This document shows, in pieces, positions 15,361 through 24,361 of a DNA stretch of 39,332 bases. The position numbers and the translations under genes were made by a program. Position 1 is the stretch's first letter, and each line of letters begins with the position of its first letter. The notes beneath the pieces were generated by a model. The model saw only the letters and a program-made list of their open reading frames with translations. It was not told where the DNA came from and searched no databases. This DNA is from Myxococcota bacterium (GTDB taxonomy: Bacteria > Myxococcota_A > Bradymonadia > UBA7976 > UBA1532): contig JAHJCH010000096.1 in assembly GCA_018813065.1 (NCBI GenBank), positions 1 through 39,332 on the forward strand. Reading direction: 5' to 3'.

Positions 15361-17443
15361 ACTGACCGAGCAGGCCGATGAGCGTCACGGCGTGCTCATC
15401 CAGGCCACGCACGACGTGCTCGGCGCTGCTGGCGCTCTCCGCGTTCTCTCCGCCAAGCCGATCAATGACGCTGATGGCCTCGGCGATTTGATTGATCACC
15501 GCCGATTGCTCCTCCGTCGCGGCGGCGATCGCTTGAATCATCTCTTCGACTTGTTCGCTGCCATGGACGATGAGATCAAGCGCGATACGCGCGCCTTCAG
15601 TTAATTCAAGCCCTTGTGACATCACATTTGTGCTTAATTTCATATTCTCTACAGCTTCATTGATCGATTGCTTAATTCTATTGACAATATTACTGATTTT
15701 AATCGTAGTTTCTTGCGTATCATTCGCAAGATTTCTCACTTCAGATGCAACAACGGCAAATCCTGCGCCATATTGACCAGCACGAGCGGCTTCAATCGTC
15801 GCATTAAGCGCAAGGAGTTTTGTTCTTTCGGATATTTTATTTATAATCTCAACAAAATCAATAATCTCTTCGCTTTGAGCGCCGAGCTTATTTATGTTAT
15901 TTGCAGTAATGTTGATCATAGATGACATTTCAGTCATTGTTTGTATGGTTTTAACTAAAACTTTTGATCCATCATTCGCTTGATTTTTTGCAGATGCGGC
16001 GAGATCTGAAGTCAACGAGCCATTTGCTGCGACTTCTTGAAGGGCTGATGAGAGTTCTTCTGTGGCAGAAGCGGTTGATGAGATTTGATTACTTTGATCT
16101 AAAACACTTCTTTTGATCTCATTTGAATTTAAACTAATCGTTTCGATCGAATTTGACAAATTATCTGACACAACTTTGACATTCGCGATTGTCTTGTTTA
16201 TTTTTATAATAAATTGATTAAACCAGTGAGCAAGTTCACTGAGTTCATCATTGCCGGATTCATTCGCCCTCATGGTTAAGTCGCCATCGCCAATCGCGAT
16301 GTCTTTAAATTGAGCGTTGAGTTTTGAGATTGGCTTGGTTAAATAAACTCTGATAATAATTAAAAGCAATATAATTACCACAGTTACTGTTGCGAGAGAG
16401 AGCATAAACATATCATGCTTTGACTCTGATAGTTTAATCATCAAACTATCGCTGATCTCCGAAATTTCATTCTGATGTTTTTGAATGTCCATCGCGATAA
16501 GCGCAACACCAATTTGGTTATCGTTATAGCTTTTGATTGGAAATACAATTAGCTTGTGATGTTCGTAGTTTTTAATTGTTTTTTCCTCTAACCCAAGATC
16601 AATAACCTCACTTTTCATAAATTCTTTAATTTTTTCCATCTCCGTAGATGCACAAAGTACATATTTATCATCAATGATCGGAAATTTTTCTGGATCTTGA
16701 AGATTTCTTGCAATCTCTAACCCGTCTCTATTCATGAAAATCGCGAAATTTAAGTCTTTTTTATTGCTAAAAGAGGATAAAACCTCGTCGAATGAGAATA
16801 AAACCTCATTTGATCCAAGGTGTTTATTGTCTTTTGAAAAGATTGGCGTTACACCTCGTATCACAAAACCGCCACGGCCAGTTTCGATCCCAGTTACATG
16901 TTTTTTATTTTTATTTACATCAATAACAGACATTCTAAAAGGAGAAATATCGTCTGAAATGTCTACTTTTTTGCCATTTATTTTTGTTTGCCAGCCATCA
17001 CGCCAAAGTCGAACTAAACTTCGACCATTTTTAAGATGAAAGTGTAATTTAAACTCTTTTTCGCCCGATTGAGATAGATATCCATCCATATATGGAGCTA
17101 AATTTGACCTTAAATAATCACGCGCGAGTTGGAAATTGGGGTCTTTTTCATTATTAAAGTCACCCTGATTGGCAAATTCATATGCAGCTTGAACAATCGG
17201 GGATTTTGAAAATAATGATGATAAAAATAATGCGGTCCTGCTTACATCTTTAATTTTTGAGCTAAAAAGCTCGAATTGATTATTCAATAATTCATCAACA
17301 TGCTCATTCATCGAATGATATTGACTGTCGATGCTGCTTTTATTGATGCTTTGAATCGATTTCTCTGATGTCGTGTATTGGAGAAACCCGGCCAGGCTGA
17401 TCAAGATGATCATTGGGACCAAGAGTTTAACGCGGATGCTCAT
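15332..17443 (-). CDS. Methyl-accepting chemotaxis protein with double-Cache-like sensor
   Basis: 703 residues from the ATG at 17443 (AGGGGAG just upstream; a GTG one codon earlier is possible). TM1 about 7-24, periplasmic sensor about 30-345 with the pattern ETGRGGFVIRGVTPIF, which recalls double-Cache ligand-binding domains, TM2 near 350-370, HAMP, then the signalling domain. The tip reads [19 protein letters not shown], where Arg and Lys replace the usual Gln and Asn of [10 protein letters not shown], so contact with CheA/CheW may be altered. Like the first chemoreceptor, its interior (about 15600-17400) is strikingly A+T-rich while the last about 90 codons and the first about 18 codons have host-like GC-rich codons. 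Its 3' end overlaps trmO by 29 bases. Confidence 0.93.
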   Translation of the reverse strand: MSIRVKLLVPMIILISLAGFLQYTTSEKSIQSINKSSIDSQYHSMNEHVDELLNNQFELFSSKIKDVSRTALFLSSLFSKSPIVQAAYEFANQGDFNNEKDPNFQLARDYLRSNLAPYMDGYLSQSGEKEFKLHFHLKNGRSLVRLWRDGWQTKINGKKVDISDDISPFRMSVIDVNKNKKHVTGIETGRGGFVIRGVTPIFSKDNKHLGSNEVLFSFDEVLSSFSNKKDLNFAIFMNRDGLEIARNLQDPEKFPIIDDKYVLCASTEMEKIKEFMKSEVIDLGLEEKTIKNYEHHKLIVFPIKSYNDNQIGVALIAMDIQKHQNEISEISDSLMIKLSESKHDMFMLSLATVTVVIILLLIIIRVYLTKPISKLNAQFKDIAIGDGDLTMRANESGNDELSELAHWFNQFIIKINKTIANVKVVSDNLSNSIETISLNSNEIKRSVLDQSNQISSTASATEELSSALQEVAANGSLTSDLAASAKNQANDGSKVLVKTIQTMTEMSSMINITANNINKLGAQSEEIIDFVEIINKISERTKLLALNATIEAARAGQYGAGFAVVASEVRNLANDTQETTIKISNIVNRIKQSINEAVENMKLSTNVMSQGLELTEGARIALDLIVHGSEQVEEMIQAIAAATEEQSAVINQIAEAISVIDRLGGENAESASSAEHVVRGLDEHAVTLIGLLGQFKVDEGAAR

Positions 17444-17498
17444 CACGCTCCCCTAGAGGTGGCTATCTTCGCTCACTTCGGCGCTTGATGCTTTGAGG

Positions 17499-19193
17499 TT
17501 AAGCGCGAATGAACCGGGCGACAGCGCCGCCGCTGAGCAGCGCCGTGGCCAATAACCACAGCCCCAGCTGATGGCGCCCCAAGAGCAGCGCGCCGAGCGC
17601 GAAGTTCAAAGAGAAGAGGGCGATGACGGCGAGGAGCCATAGCCCTAAGGCCCGGGCGAGGAACCGCAGGCTTGAGCCCCCCTCCGCCCCTCCCCAGCCC
17701 GCGCCGCTGAGCCGCAGGCGCCCGGCGAAGCGCCGCCGCTGCTCCAAGGAGGTCGGCGGCGTCGCCAAGGTGATGATCAGCCACACCGCCGTGGTCACGC
17801 CCACCGTCGTCAAGAGCTTGGCCGCGTAGCCCCAGTCCCCATGGTTGATCTGAAGGTAGGTGGCCACGACGCCCGAGGTGATCATCCCCGATAGCTCCGT
17901 CCAGGCGTTGGCCCGCCACCAAAACCAACGCACAATCCACGTCAAGCCCGCCCCGCTGGAGAAGGTCAGCAGGAACTTCCACGCCCCACCCACCGAGGTC
18001 ATGCTCTTGGACAGCAGCACCGCCAGGATCAAGAGCCCCGCCATCACCAGCCGCGAGATCAAGACGTAGTGGCGCGCCTCGGCCTCCGGGCGGATAAACC
18101 GCTTGTAGATGTCATTGACCACATAGGAGGCGCCCAGGTTGAGGTGTGTGTCGATCGTGGACATAAAGGCGCCAATAAGGCAGGCCAGCACCAAACCCAG
18201 CAGCCCCGAGGGCAGCACACGCGCCATCATCATGGCGTAGCCCAGCTCTGGATCTGTCATTGGGCCAAACAGCAGCAGCGCCGCCAACGCGGTGAGTATC
18301 CAAGGCCAAATCTGTAAGGCGTAGTTCGCGAAGGCGAAGAAGAGGGTGGCAGCGACGGCGTGGTCTTCGTTCTTGGCCGAGAGCATCCGCTGGATGTGCT
18401 TGCCGCCGCCATCGGCGTATTTGTGAGCCCACCACTGCACGAGCAGGTAGGTCAGGAAGGCCGAGGCAGGCAGGGCGCTGTCTTCGCTGAAGCTAGGCAG
18501 GAAGTCGAGGACGCGGGGGCCAATCTGAGGGTGCTGGCTCAGCCCCTCCACCAGCCCACTCAGCCCACCAACCTCGGCCACGGCGAAGATGGCTAAGAGG
18601 AGCGCGCCGAGCACGGCGATGAAGTACTGAAAGAAGTCGGTGATCACCACGCCGTAGAAGCCCGAGGCGACGGTGTAGATGAAGGCGAGGCCCGTCGTGA
18701 TCCACAGCAGCATGTCAATGTCGAGATCGGTCAGCCCGCCCAGCACCTTGGAGAGCGCCAGGAAGACCCAGCCCATGATGAAGGCGTTGAAGAGCACGCC
18801 AAAGTAGAAGCCCTTGAAGAGCCTGAGCCCCGCCGCAGCGCGCCCGTCATAGCGCAGCTCGATCAGCTCCGCGTCGGTGATCACCGCCGCCCGCCGCCAC
18901 AGGCGCGCGAAGAGGAAGGTGACGAGCACGGCGGAGATGGCCCCCGACCAGAAGAACCAGACGCCGCCGATGCCCTCACGGCCGACGAAGCCCGTCACGC
19001 TGATGGGCGTGTCGATGGAGAAGTTGGTGGCGGCCATGGAGACGCCCAGCAGCCACCACGGCATCGAGCGCCCGCCGATAAAGAAGTGTTCGATGGAGGC
19101 GCTGGCCTTGCGCGTCGCCCATAGGCCAAGCAAGAAGACGATCAGCAGGTAGGCGATGATGACGCCGAGATCAAGTGGGGTGAGCGCGCGCAT
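17499..19193 (-). CDS. Sodium:solute symporter family transporter
   Basis: 564 residues, about 13-14 membrane helices. Family marks of the SSS group (PF00474) are an early EHFFIGGRSMPWWLLGVSMA followed by TNFSIDTPI, the conserved SGFYGVVITDFFQYFIA segment in the middle, and the helix LACLIGAFMSTIDTHLN with the Ser/Thr pair that helps form a sodium site in relatives. Uptake of a small organic solute driven by sodium is expected; the substrate cannot be named. The C-terminal about 90 residues add two further helices. The ATG at 19193 is preceded by GGGAGCC. It stands alone, divergent from the 1660-residue membrane protein. Confidence 0.92.
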   Translation of the reverse strand: MRALTPLDLGVIIAYLLIVFLLGLWATRKASASIEHFFIGGRSMPWWLLGVSMAATNFSIDTPISVTGFVGREGIGGVWFFWSGAISAVLVTFLFARLWRRAAVITDAELIELRYDGRAAAGLRLFKGFYFGVLFNAFIMGWVFLALSKVLGGLTDLDIDMLLWITTGLAFIYTVASGFYGVVITDFFQYFIAVLGALLLAIFAVAEVGGLSGLVEGLSQHPQIGPRVLDFLPSFSEDSALPASAFLTYLLVQWWAHKYADGGGKHIQRMLSAKNEDHAVAATLFFAFANYALQIWPWILTALAALLLFGPMTDPELGYAMMMARVLPSGLLGLVLACLIGAFMSTIDTHLNLGASYVVNDIYKRFIRPEAEARHYVLISRLVMAGLLILAVLLSKSMTSVGGAWKFLLTFSSGAGLTWIVRWFWWRANAWTELSGMITSGVVATYLQINHGDWGYAAKLLTTVGVTTAVWLIITLATPPTSLEQRRRFAGRLRLSGAGWGGAEGGSSLRFLARALGLWLLAVIALFSLNFALGALLLGRHQLGLWLLATALLSGGAVARFIRA

Positions 19194-19326
19194 CCAAGGC
19201 TCCCAGTTGAGTCCGCCGGGAGGCTAACTCAAGTCCACCGCAGCCTTGCCTTCTTTATGCGCTTGTCTTCTATTGGAGCCCAAGCCGCTCAACCCCCTCA
19301 GCGCCTTTTCTTAGGAGTGTGTTTTT

Positions 19327-22300
19327 ATGGAGCTCCTCATCCTCATCGGCGTAGCCCTCGCCCTGGGCGCCCTCATCGCCGTTTGGCGAATCTTGGCGGC
19401 CCTCCTGCGGTGGCTCAGGCGGCTGCTGACCCCACGTCGGCCCGATCCGACGCTGAGCCTGAGCAGGCGCTCAGAGCTGGAGATCACCGCGAGGGTCTTG
19501 GGAGGGCGCTTGCCCGATCTGCTGCGCGCAGAGCTGCTGTCTTTGGGCGGGTACTGCCCACCGCCGCCGCCTGAGCCCACGCCGCCGCCGCTTGATCCCG
19601 TTAAGCCTTCAGGGCTCAAGGAGGTGCAGCCCGCAGGGTGGGGCGCAACAGCGGTGGTTGAGCCGGTGACTGAGGGCCTTGAGCCGGTGACTGAGGGCCT
19701 TGAGCCGGTGACTGAGGGCCTTGAGCCGGTGGTTGAGGCCCCCGCGCCGGTGGTTGAGGATGCCGCGTTTGAGTCTGAGGCGCTGACGCGCGCCTCGGTG
19801 GAGGATGAGGACGCGGCCCTTGAGCTGGGCGACGCCGTCGGTGGGGTGCTCTTGCCCGTCGATGACGCCCCGCTGCGCGCCGAGGCGGAGGTGATCGCCG
19901 CCTTGGAGGCGGGCGTTGATAAGCGCCCCAGCGCGCTGAGCGCCCTCTTCTCTTTTGAGAACATCATCTTCCTGCTCTCCGCCGTGCTCATCCTCGGCGG
20001 CACGCTCTATGTGGCCGCCACCACCTGGGGGCGCGTGCCCGATCGTTGGCAGTTCGTCTTCCTCAACAGCGCCATCGTCTTCTACGCCACCCTGATGCTG
20101 GGCGCAGGCCGCCTCCTTCAGCGCATCCTGATCCCCATCGGCCCCGCCCGCTTTATCACCTTTATCGCCGCCGGGGTCGCCCCCATCTGCGGCCTCATCG
20201 CCCGTGAGTCTTTCAGCGAGGCCCCCGACGTGGGCGCAACGGCGGTGACGATCTCCACCCTCTTCGCCGCCCTCGCCAGTTGGCGCCTGATCCGCCTCGG
20301 TGAGCCGCGCCGCCTCGCCGTGTACTTCACCCTGCTCATCGCGGGCCTCAGCCTCAGCGGGCTGCACCCCGGCGCGCTCCTCCTCAGCGCCCTTATCGTG
20401 GCTTGGCTCAGCCGCGATGAAGCCCACCTCCCGCTCATCGGGCTCCTGGCCTCGATCCCCCTCTTGTCCTTGCTGCCCGAGGGGCACAACTTGGTCTGGT
20501 TGGGGCCGACGCTGGCCCTCTTCTCCCTGTGGTTAAGGCCGCTGCGGGCTTATCGCTGGAGCCTCTGGGCGGGCGTCGCCCTCTTCGCCTTCCCCGCCCT
20601 GCTCCTCGTCGAGGCCCGCCCCCTCGGCCCCTTCGCCTGGACCCTGATCATCGGCGAGGTGGCCCTCCTGCGGCTCTTGATCGACCCCGATGAGCTGCGC
20701 AAGTCGCCGCTCTGGGTGGCCTCGGCCTTGGCGCTGATCTTGGCCTTCACCTGGACGACGGCCACCGGGCTCCTGGTGCCCGAGGCCGGGCGCGCGGCCG
20801 CCCTGGAGTGGCTGCGCGGGGGGCGTCAGACCATCCCGCCCGCCTGGGGGAGCCTGTCCTCCGTGCCCGTGGTCTTGCTGGGCCTGTGGGCGACGGCCAA
20901 GCTCTCCACCAAGGACGCCCGCCGCCGCTTTAGCCTCTACACCGCCGCGCTGATCAGCGTCATCGCCGTGGGCTTGGCCCTCTATGACGTGACCCGCACC
21001 CCCGTCTACGCCGCCGCCTTTATCGGCGCCCACGCCCTCGTCTGGCATTTGTGGACCAAGCGCGCTGAGCTGGGCCGCTTGGGCGCTCACGCGCTGTGGA
21101 TCACCGGCGCCGCCGCGCTGAGCTTCGCACTCAACCTGCCCTGGGCCCTGACGGCGGCGGCGGCTTCGGTGATCCTCTTCGGCATCGGCGGTCCCCCTGG
21201 CCGTGTCCTCAACGCCGTCGCCGCGCCGCTCCTGATCTGGGGGGCCATCGCCCAAGGCGCCGCCCCGAGCCTCTGCGTGGGCCTCCTCGTCGCTTATGGG
21301 CTCTTGGCGCTCCTCCAGCCCATCCGGCCTCGTCAGCGGCAGATCCCCATCCTCGGCGCCCCCGCCCTCTATTGGGCGCTGGGCTTGGCGCTGTGGTCGT
21401 GGTGGCCCGCGCTCGATCCGCAGCTGGCCTTGAGCTTGGCGCTGGCGCCCTTCTTGGGCTGGCTGTGGCGGCGCCGAGGCCCGCTCTCCTTGCTCAATGA
21501 GGTGACCTTCGCCGCCATCGTCCTCTACGTCACCGCCCTGGCCCTCTATGATGAGGCCCCCGGCTACACGGCCCTCGCCAGCCTCAACGCCTTGATCTTC
21601 TTCGGCGCCGTGGCCCTCAGCGGCGCGCGCAAGGAGCGCGCGGCCTTGTTGGCCGGTGGCGCGCTGTGGCTGCCGCCCTTCTTGGCGCAGCTCAGCTGGA
21701 TGCCCTCCGCCCTCTTCGCCTTGGCCTCGATCTATTGGGGGCTGTGGGCGTGGCGCTACGGCGCGCGGCCCAAGGCCATCGAGCGCCGCCGCTTGATCGC
21801 CTGGGGGATCGCTCAAGCCGCCCTCTTGGCGACGGCCCACGCCGCCGCGCTCTCCTTGATCCCCTTGGGCTGGTCGCCAAGCCTCCTCTTTGGGCTGGTC
21901 GGCGCCCTGGGCTTGCTGATCATGGCCTGGGGAGGCGCGGCGGGCCTGTGGGTGGGCCTGATCGGCGCGTGGTTGATCCTGGCCCAGCTCTTCGCCACCG
22001 CCGACGCCTCGACGCCTCAGCTCTGGCCCATCGGGTTGCTTAACCTGGGCTTCGCCGCCCTCCTCGCTTGGCAACCCCGGCGGCTGTGGGGCGCCGTGGC
22101 GGTCAGCGCCAGCGCCCTCTATCTCCTGGGGCTGCTGACGTCGGATCTGATGGGCTACGCGCCGCTGGCGAGCTTGAACGCGCTCTTGCTCTACGCCGCC
22201 GCCCGCCACGCGCGGGGCTTGAAGAAGCGCCTCACGCTGACGGCGGGGGTGGCGCTGTGGCTGCCGCCCTTCTTCGCCGCGCCGCGCCTCGTCGCCCTGC

Positions 22301-24309
22301 TCCTCTTCCTGCTCAACGCCGTCGCCTGGGCCTATGTCGCTTGGCGACTGGGCCGACGCGCCAGCGCCAAGCCCGCTCATAAGGCGCTGGCGTGGGGGAT
22401 CGCCCAGTCGGCCCTCCTGGTGGCGGCCACGGCGACGGCCCTCGCCCTCCAAGCCTGGACGCCCCTCGATCCTGAGCTGCTCTTTGGGCTGGTCGGCGCC
22501 CTGGCCCTGGCCGTCCTGGCCCTGGGCGGCCTCTCTGGGCGCTGGGTGGGCTTCCTCGGCGCGGCGCTGTTCATCGGCGCCTTCCTGGAGGACGCGCATT
22601 ATGAGGCGCCGCGCTTGATCCCCATCGTGGGCCTGAGCCTGGGCCTCGGCGCGCTTTTGCTGTGGCAGCCACGCGGCGCCAAGGCCCGCCTCCTGGTCTG
22701 GCTGGCCCTGCCCGCCGCCCTCCTCGGCTGGGGCTATGGGCTGGTGGAGGGGCTGCGCATCGACGAGAACTTCTATGGCCCAGTGACGGTGGCGGGCCTG
22801 CTCTTGGCCCTCATCGCTTGGCTACAGCGCGGTGGGCCAAGGTCGATCTGGCTGGAGATCCGCTGGGGCTTGTTGGCGGTCAGCGTCCTGACGCTGCTGA
22901 CCCCCCTCGACTGGGGGCGGCCCGTCTGGGTCTTCGCCCTCGCCGGCGGCCTGGGCTTCCTCGCCTTTGTCTTCGCCATGGAGCGCGACGGCCACCCGCG
23001 CAGCGATCTGAGCTGGAGCGGGCTGGCCCTGGCCCTGCCCTTCGCCGCCGCCCTGCTGGGGCCGCTGCTGACCTGGCCCGGCGCCGCCACCGCCCTCCTG
23101 TGCGGTCTGGCCCTCCTGCCCATCTCTAAGTGGCGCGGCGGCCCCCTCCAGGCGGCCTTGGGCCTGCTGCTGGTCTTCCTCGGCGCCGAGTGGCTGCTGG
23201 CCGCCATCGCCACGCTGTTCTCCACCGGGCGCGGCGCCGCGCACTTGCTGCCCGCCGTGGCCCTCGTGGCCTTGCTGTGGGGGGTCTTCGCCCGCCAAAG
23301 CCGCCGCTTCTCGGCGGTGGACGCGCCGTGGATGAGCCGCGCCGAGCGCAGCAGCCTGTTGGTGGCGGGCCTCGCCGTCGGCGGCTTCGGCCTCACCGTC
23401 CTCGATCCCAGCGGCGCCGATGTCCCCTTGATGGTCCTGGCCCTCCTGGCCCTGGCCGCCCTGAGCGTCCGCGTGGCCTTCCGCCTCAAGATCACCTGGG
23501 CGCTGTACCTGGCCGAGGCCAGCACCCTGGCCCTCTATGCCTGGCTGCGCGCCCGCACCACGCTCCTCGACGGCTTGGCCGACTATGACGGCGTCTTCCT
23601 GGTGGCGATGGCCTTCATCCTGACCGCCTCGGCGCGCTGGCTGCGCGCCAAGCAGCGCGGCTTCGGCCCCCAGCAGCTCGATCTGACCGCCTCGCTCCTG
23701 CCGCTGCTCCTGCCCACGGTGATGGAGTGGGATCACAGCCTCTCGGCCCTGGGGCCGCTGGCGGCGACCTTCCTCTATGCCTGGATCGGGCGCAATCAGC
23801 GCAAGGTCAGCTATGTCTGGATCGCCGTGCTCTTGCTCAACGTGGCGCTCATCCCGGTGCTCGTCGCCCGGCAGATCACCGCGCCCTCCGCGTGGCTGAT
23901 GCCCCTGGGCTTTACGCTCCTGTTTATGGTGCAGCGTTACCGTCATGAGATGCCCCAGGCCGCCCCGCGCCTGCGCAGCCTCGCCGCCCTCCTGCTGCTG
24001 GGCGGCGGCGCCTGGGAGACGCTGGCGACAGAGGGCGTCTGGCCCGCCCTCCTCCTTGGCGCCGTGGCCGTGGCTGGGGTCATGCTGGGCCTGATCTGGC
24101 GCGCCCGCGCCTACCTCTTCTTGGGCTTTGGCTTCCTGCTCTTGGATATGGCCGTCAACCTCACCCGCTGGGGCATGGGCGATCGCCTCATCGGCGGGCT
24201 CTTGGCCTTGGCGGCGGGCGTGGGCCTGTTTATCCTGGCCTCCGTCGTCGTCGCCCGCAAGGCGCAGCTCTTGGCGCGCTATCGGGATATCCAGAGCTGG
24301 GAGTGGTAG
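19327..24309 (+). CDS. Giant polytopic membrane protein (about 1660 residues), unknown function
   Basis: 1660 residues. After an N-terminal anchor (1-25) and a cytoplasmic or periplasmic segment with PPPPEPTPPP and three perfect EPVTEGL heptads (about 112-132), the protein contains a long series of hydrophobic helices, about forty, from residue 215 to the end. The start of this region (FENIIFLLSAVLILGGTLYV, then TTWGRVPDRWQ) resembles DUF2157 / SCO7613-type membrane proteins, whose role is unknown. Internal similarity is visible: blocks beginning LNALIFFGAV and LNALLLYAAA and repeated ALWLPPF motifs about 180 residues apart suggest duplication of a helix bundle. AGGAG lies nine bases upstream of the ATG. 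Very GC-rich codons create long antisense open frames, which I regard as artefacts. Confidence 0.85.
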   Translation: MELLILIGVALALGALIAVWRILAALLRWLRRLLTPRRPDPTLSLSRRSELEITARVLGGRLPDLLRAELLSLGGYCPPPPPEPTPPPLDPVKPSGLKEVQPAGWGATAVVEPVTEGLEPVTEGLEPVTEGLEPVVEAPAPVVEDAAFESEALTRASVEDEDAALELGDAVGGVLLPVDDAPLRAEAEVIAALEAGVDKRPSALSALFSFENIIFLLSAVLILGGTLYVAATTWGRVPDRWQFVFLNSAIVFYATLMLGAGRLLQRILIPIGPARFITFIAAGVAPICGLIARESFSEAPDVGATAVTISTLFAALASWRLIRLGEPRRLAVYFTLLIAGLSLSGLHPGALLLSALIVAWLSRDEAHLPLIGLLASIPLLSLLPEGHNLVWLGPTLALFSLWLRPLRAYRWSLWAGVALFAFPALLLVEARPLGPFAWTLIIGEVALLRLLIDPDELRKSPLWVASALALILAFTWTTATGLLVPEAGRAAALEWLRGGRQTIPPAWGSLSSVPVVLLGLWATAKLSTKDARRRFSLYTAALISVIAVGLALYDVTRTPVYAAAFIGAHALVWHLWTKRAELGRLGAHALWITGAAALSFALNLPWALTAAAASVILFGIGGPPGRVLNAVAAPLLIWGAIAQGAAPSLCVGLLVAYGLLALLQPIRPRQRQIPILGAPALYWALGLALWSWWPALDPQLALSLALAPFLGWLWRRRGPLSLLNEVTFAAIVLYVTALALYDEAPGYTALASLNALIFFGAVALSGARKERAALLAGGALWLPPFLAQLSWMPSALFALASIYWGLWAWRYGARPKAIERRRLIAWGIAQAALLATAHAAALSLIPLGWSPSLLFGLVGALGLLIMAWGGAAGLWVGLIGAWLILAQLFATADASTPQLWPIGLLNLGFAALLAWQPRRLWGAVAVSASALYLLGLLTSDLMGYAPLASLNALLLYAAARHARGLKKRLTLTAGVALWLPPFFAAPRLVALLLFLLNAVAWAYVAWRLGRRASAKPAHKALAWGIAQSALLVAATATALALQAWTPLDPELLFGLVGALALAVLALGGLSGRWVGFLGAALFIGAFLEDAHYEAPRLIPIVGLSLGLGALLLWQPRGAKARLLVWLALPAALLGWGYGLVEGLRIDENFYGPVTVAGLLLALIAWLQRGGPRSIWLEIRWGLLAVSVLTLLTPLDWGRPVWVFALAGGLGFLAFVFAMERDGHPRSDLSWSGLALALPFAAALLGPLLTWPGAATALLCGLALLPISKWRGGPLQAALGLLLVFLGAEWLLAAIATLFSTGRGAAHLLPAVALVALLWGVFARQSRRFSAVDAPWMSRAERSSLLVAGLAVGGFGLTVLDPSGADVPLMVLALLALAALSVRVAFRLKITWALYLAEASTLALYAWLRARTTLLDGLADYDGVFLVAMAFILTASARWLRAKQRGFGPQQLDLTASLLPLLLPTVMEWDHSLSALGPLAATFLYAWIGRNQRKVSYVWIAVLLLNVALIPVLVARQITAPSAWLMPLGFTLLFMVQRYRHEMPQAAPRLRSLAALLLLGGGAWETLATEGVWPALLLGAVAVAGVMLGLIWRARAYLFLGFGFLLLDMAVNLTRWGMGDRLIGGLLALAAGVGLFILASVVVARKAQLLARYRDIQSWEW
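19660..19722 (+). repeat. Three perfect 21-bp tandem repeats (EPVTEGL)
   Basis: Three identical 21-bp units encoding E-P-V-T-E-G-L, with two degenerate units after them (EPVVEAP, APVVEDA). Identity at every base, including third codon positions, means that the expansion is recent or kept uniform by slippage. They lie in the hydrophilic linker before the membrane domain. Confidence 0.95.
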
Positions 24310-24361
24310 CCCACCCAGGCGCGCGCTAGGCTTGCGCAGATGCACCAGGCCGGAGCCGCAG

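Noticed and set aside
20533..24345. Long antisense open frames opposite the giant membrane protein
   Set aside because: They arise because GC-rich codons on the plus strand contain few reverse-strand stops. Their products are Gln/Gly/Arg-rich low-complexity sequence without any domain.
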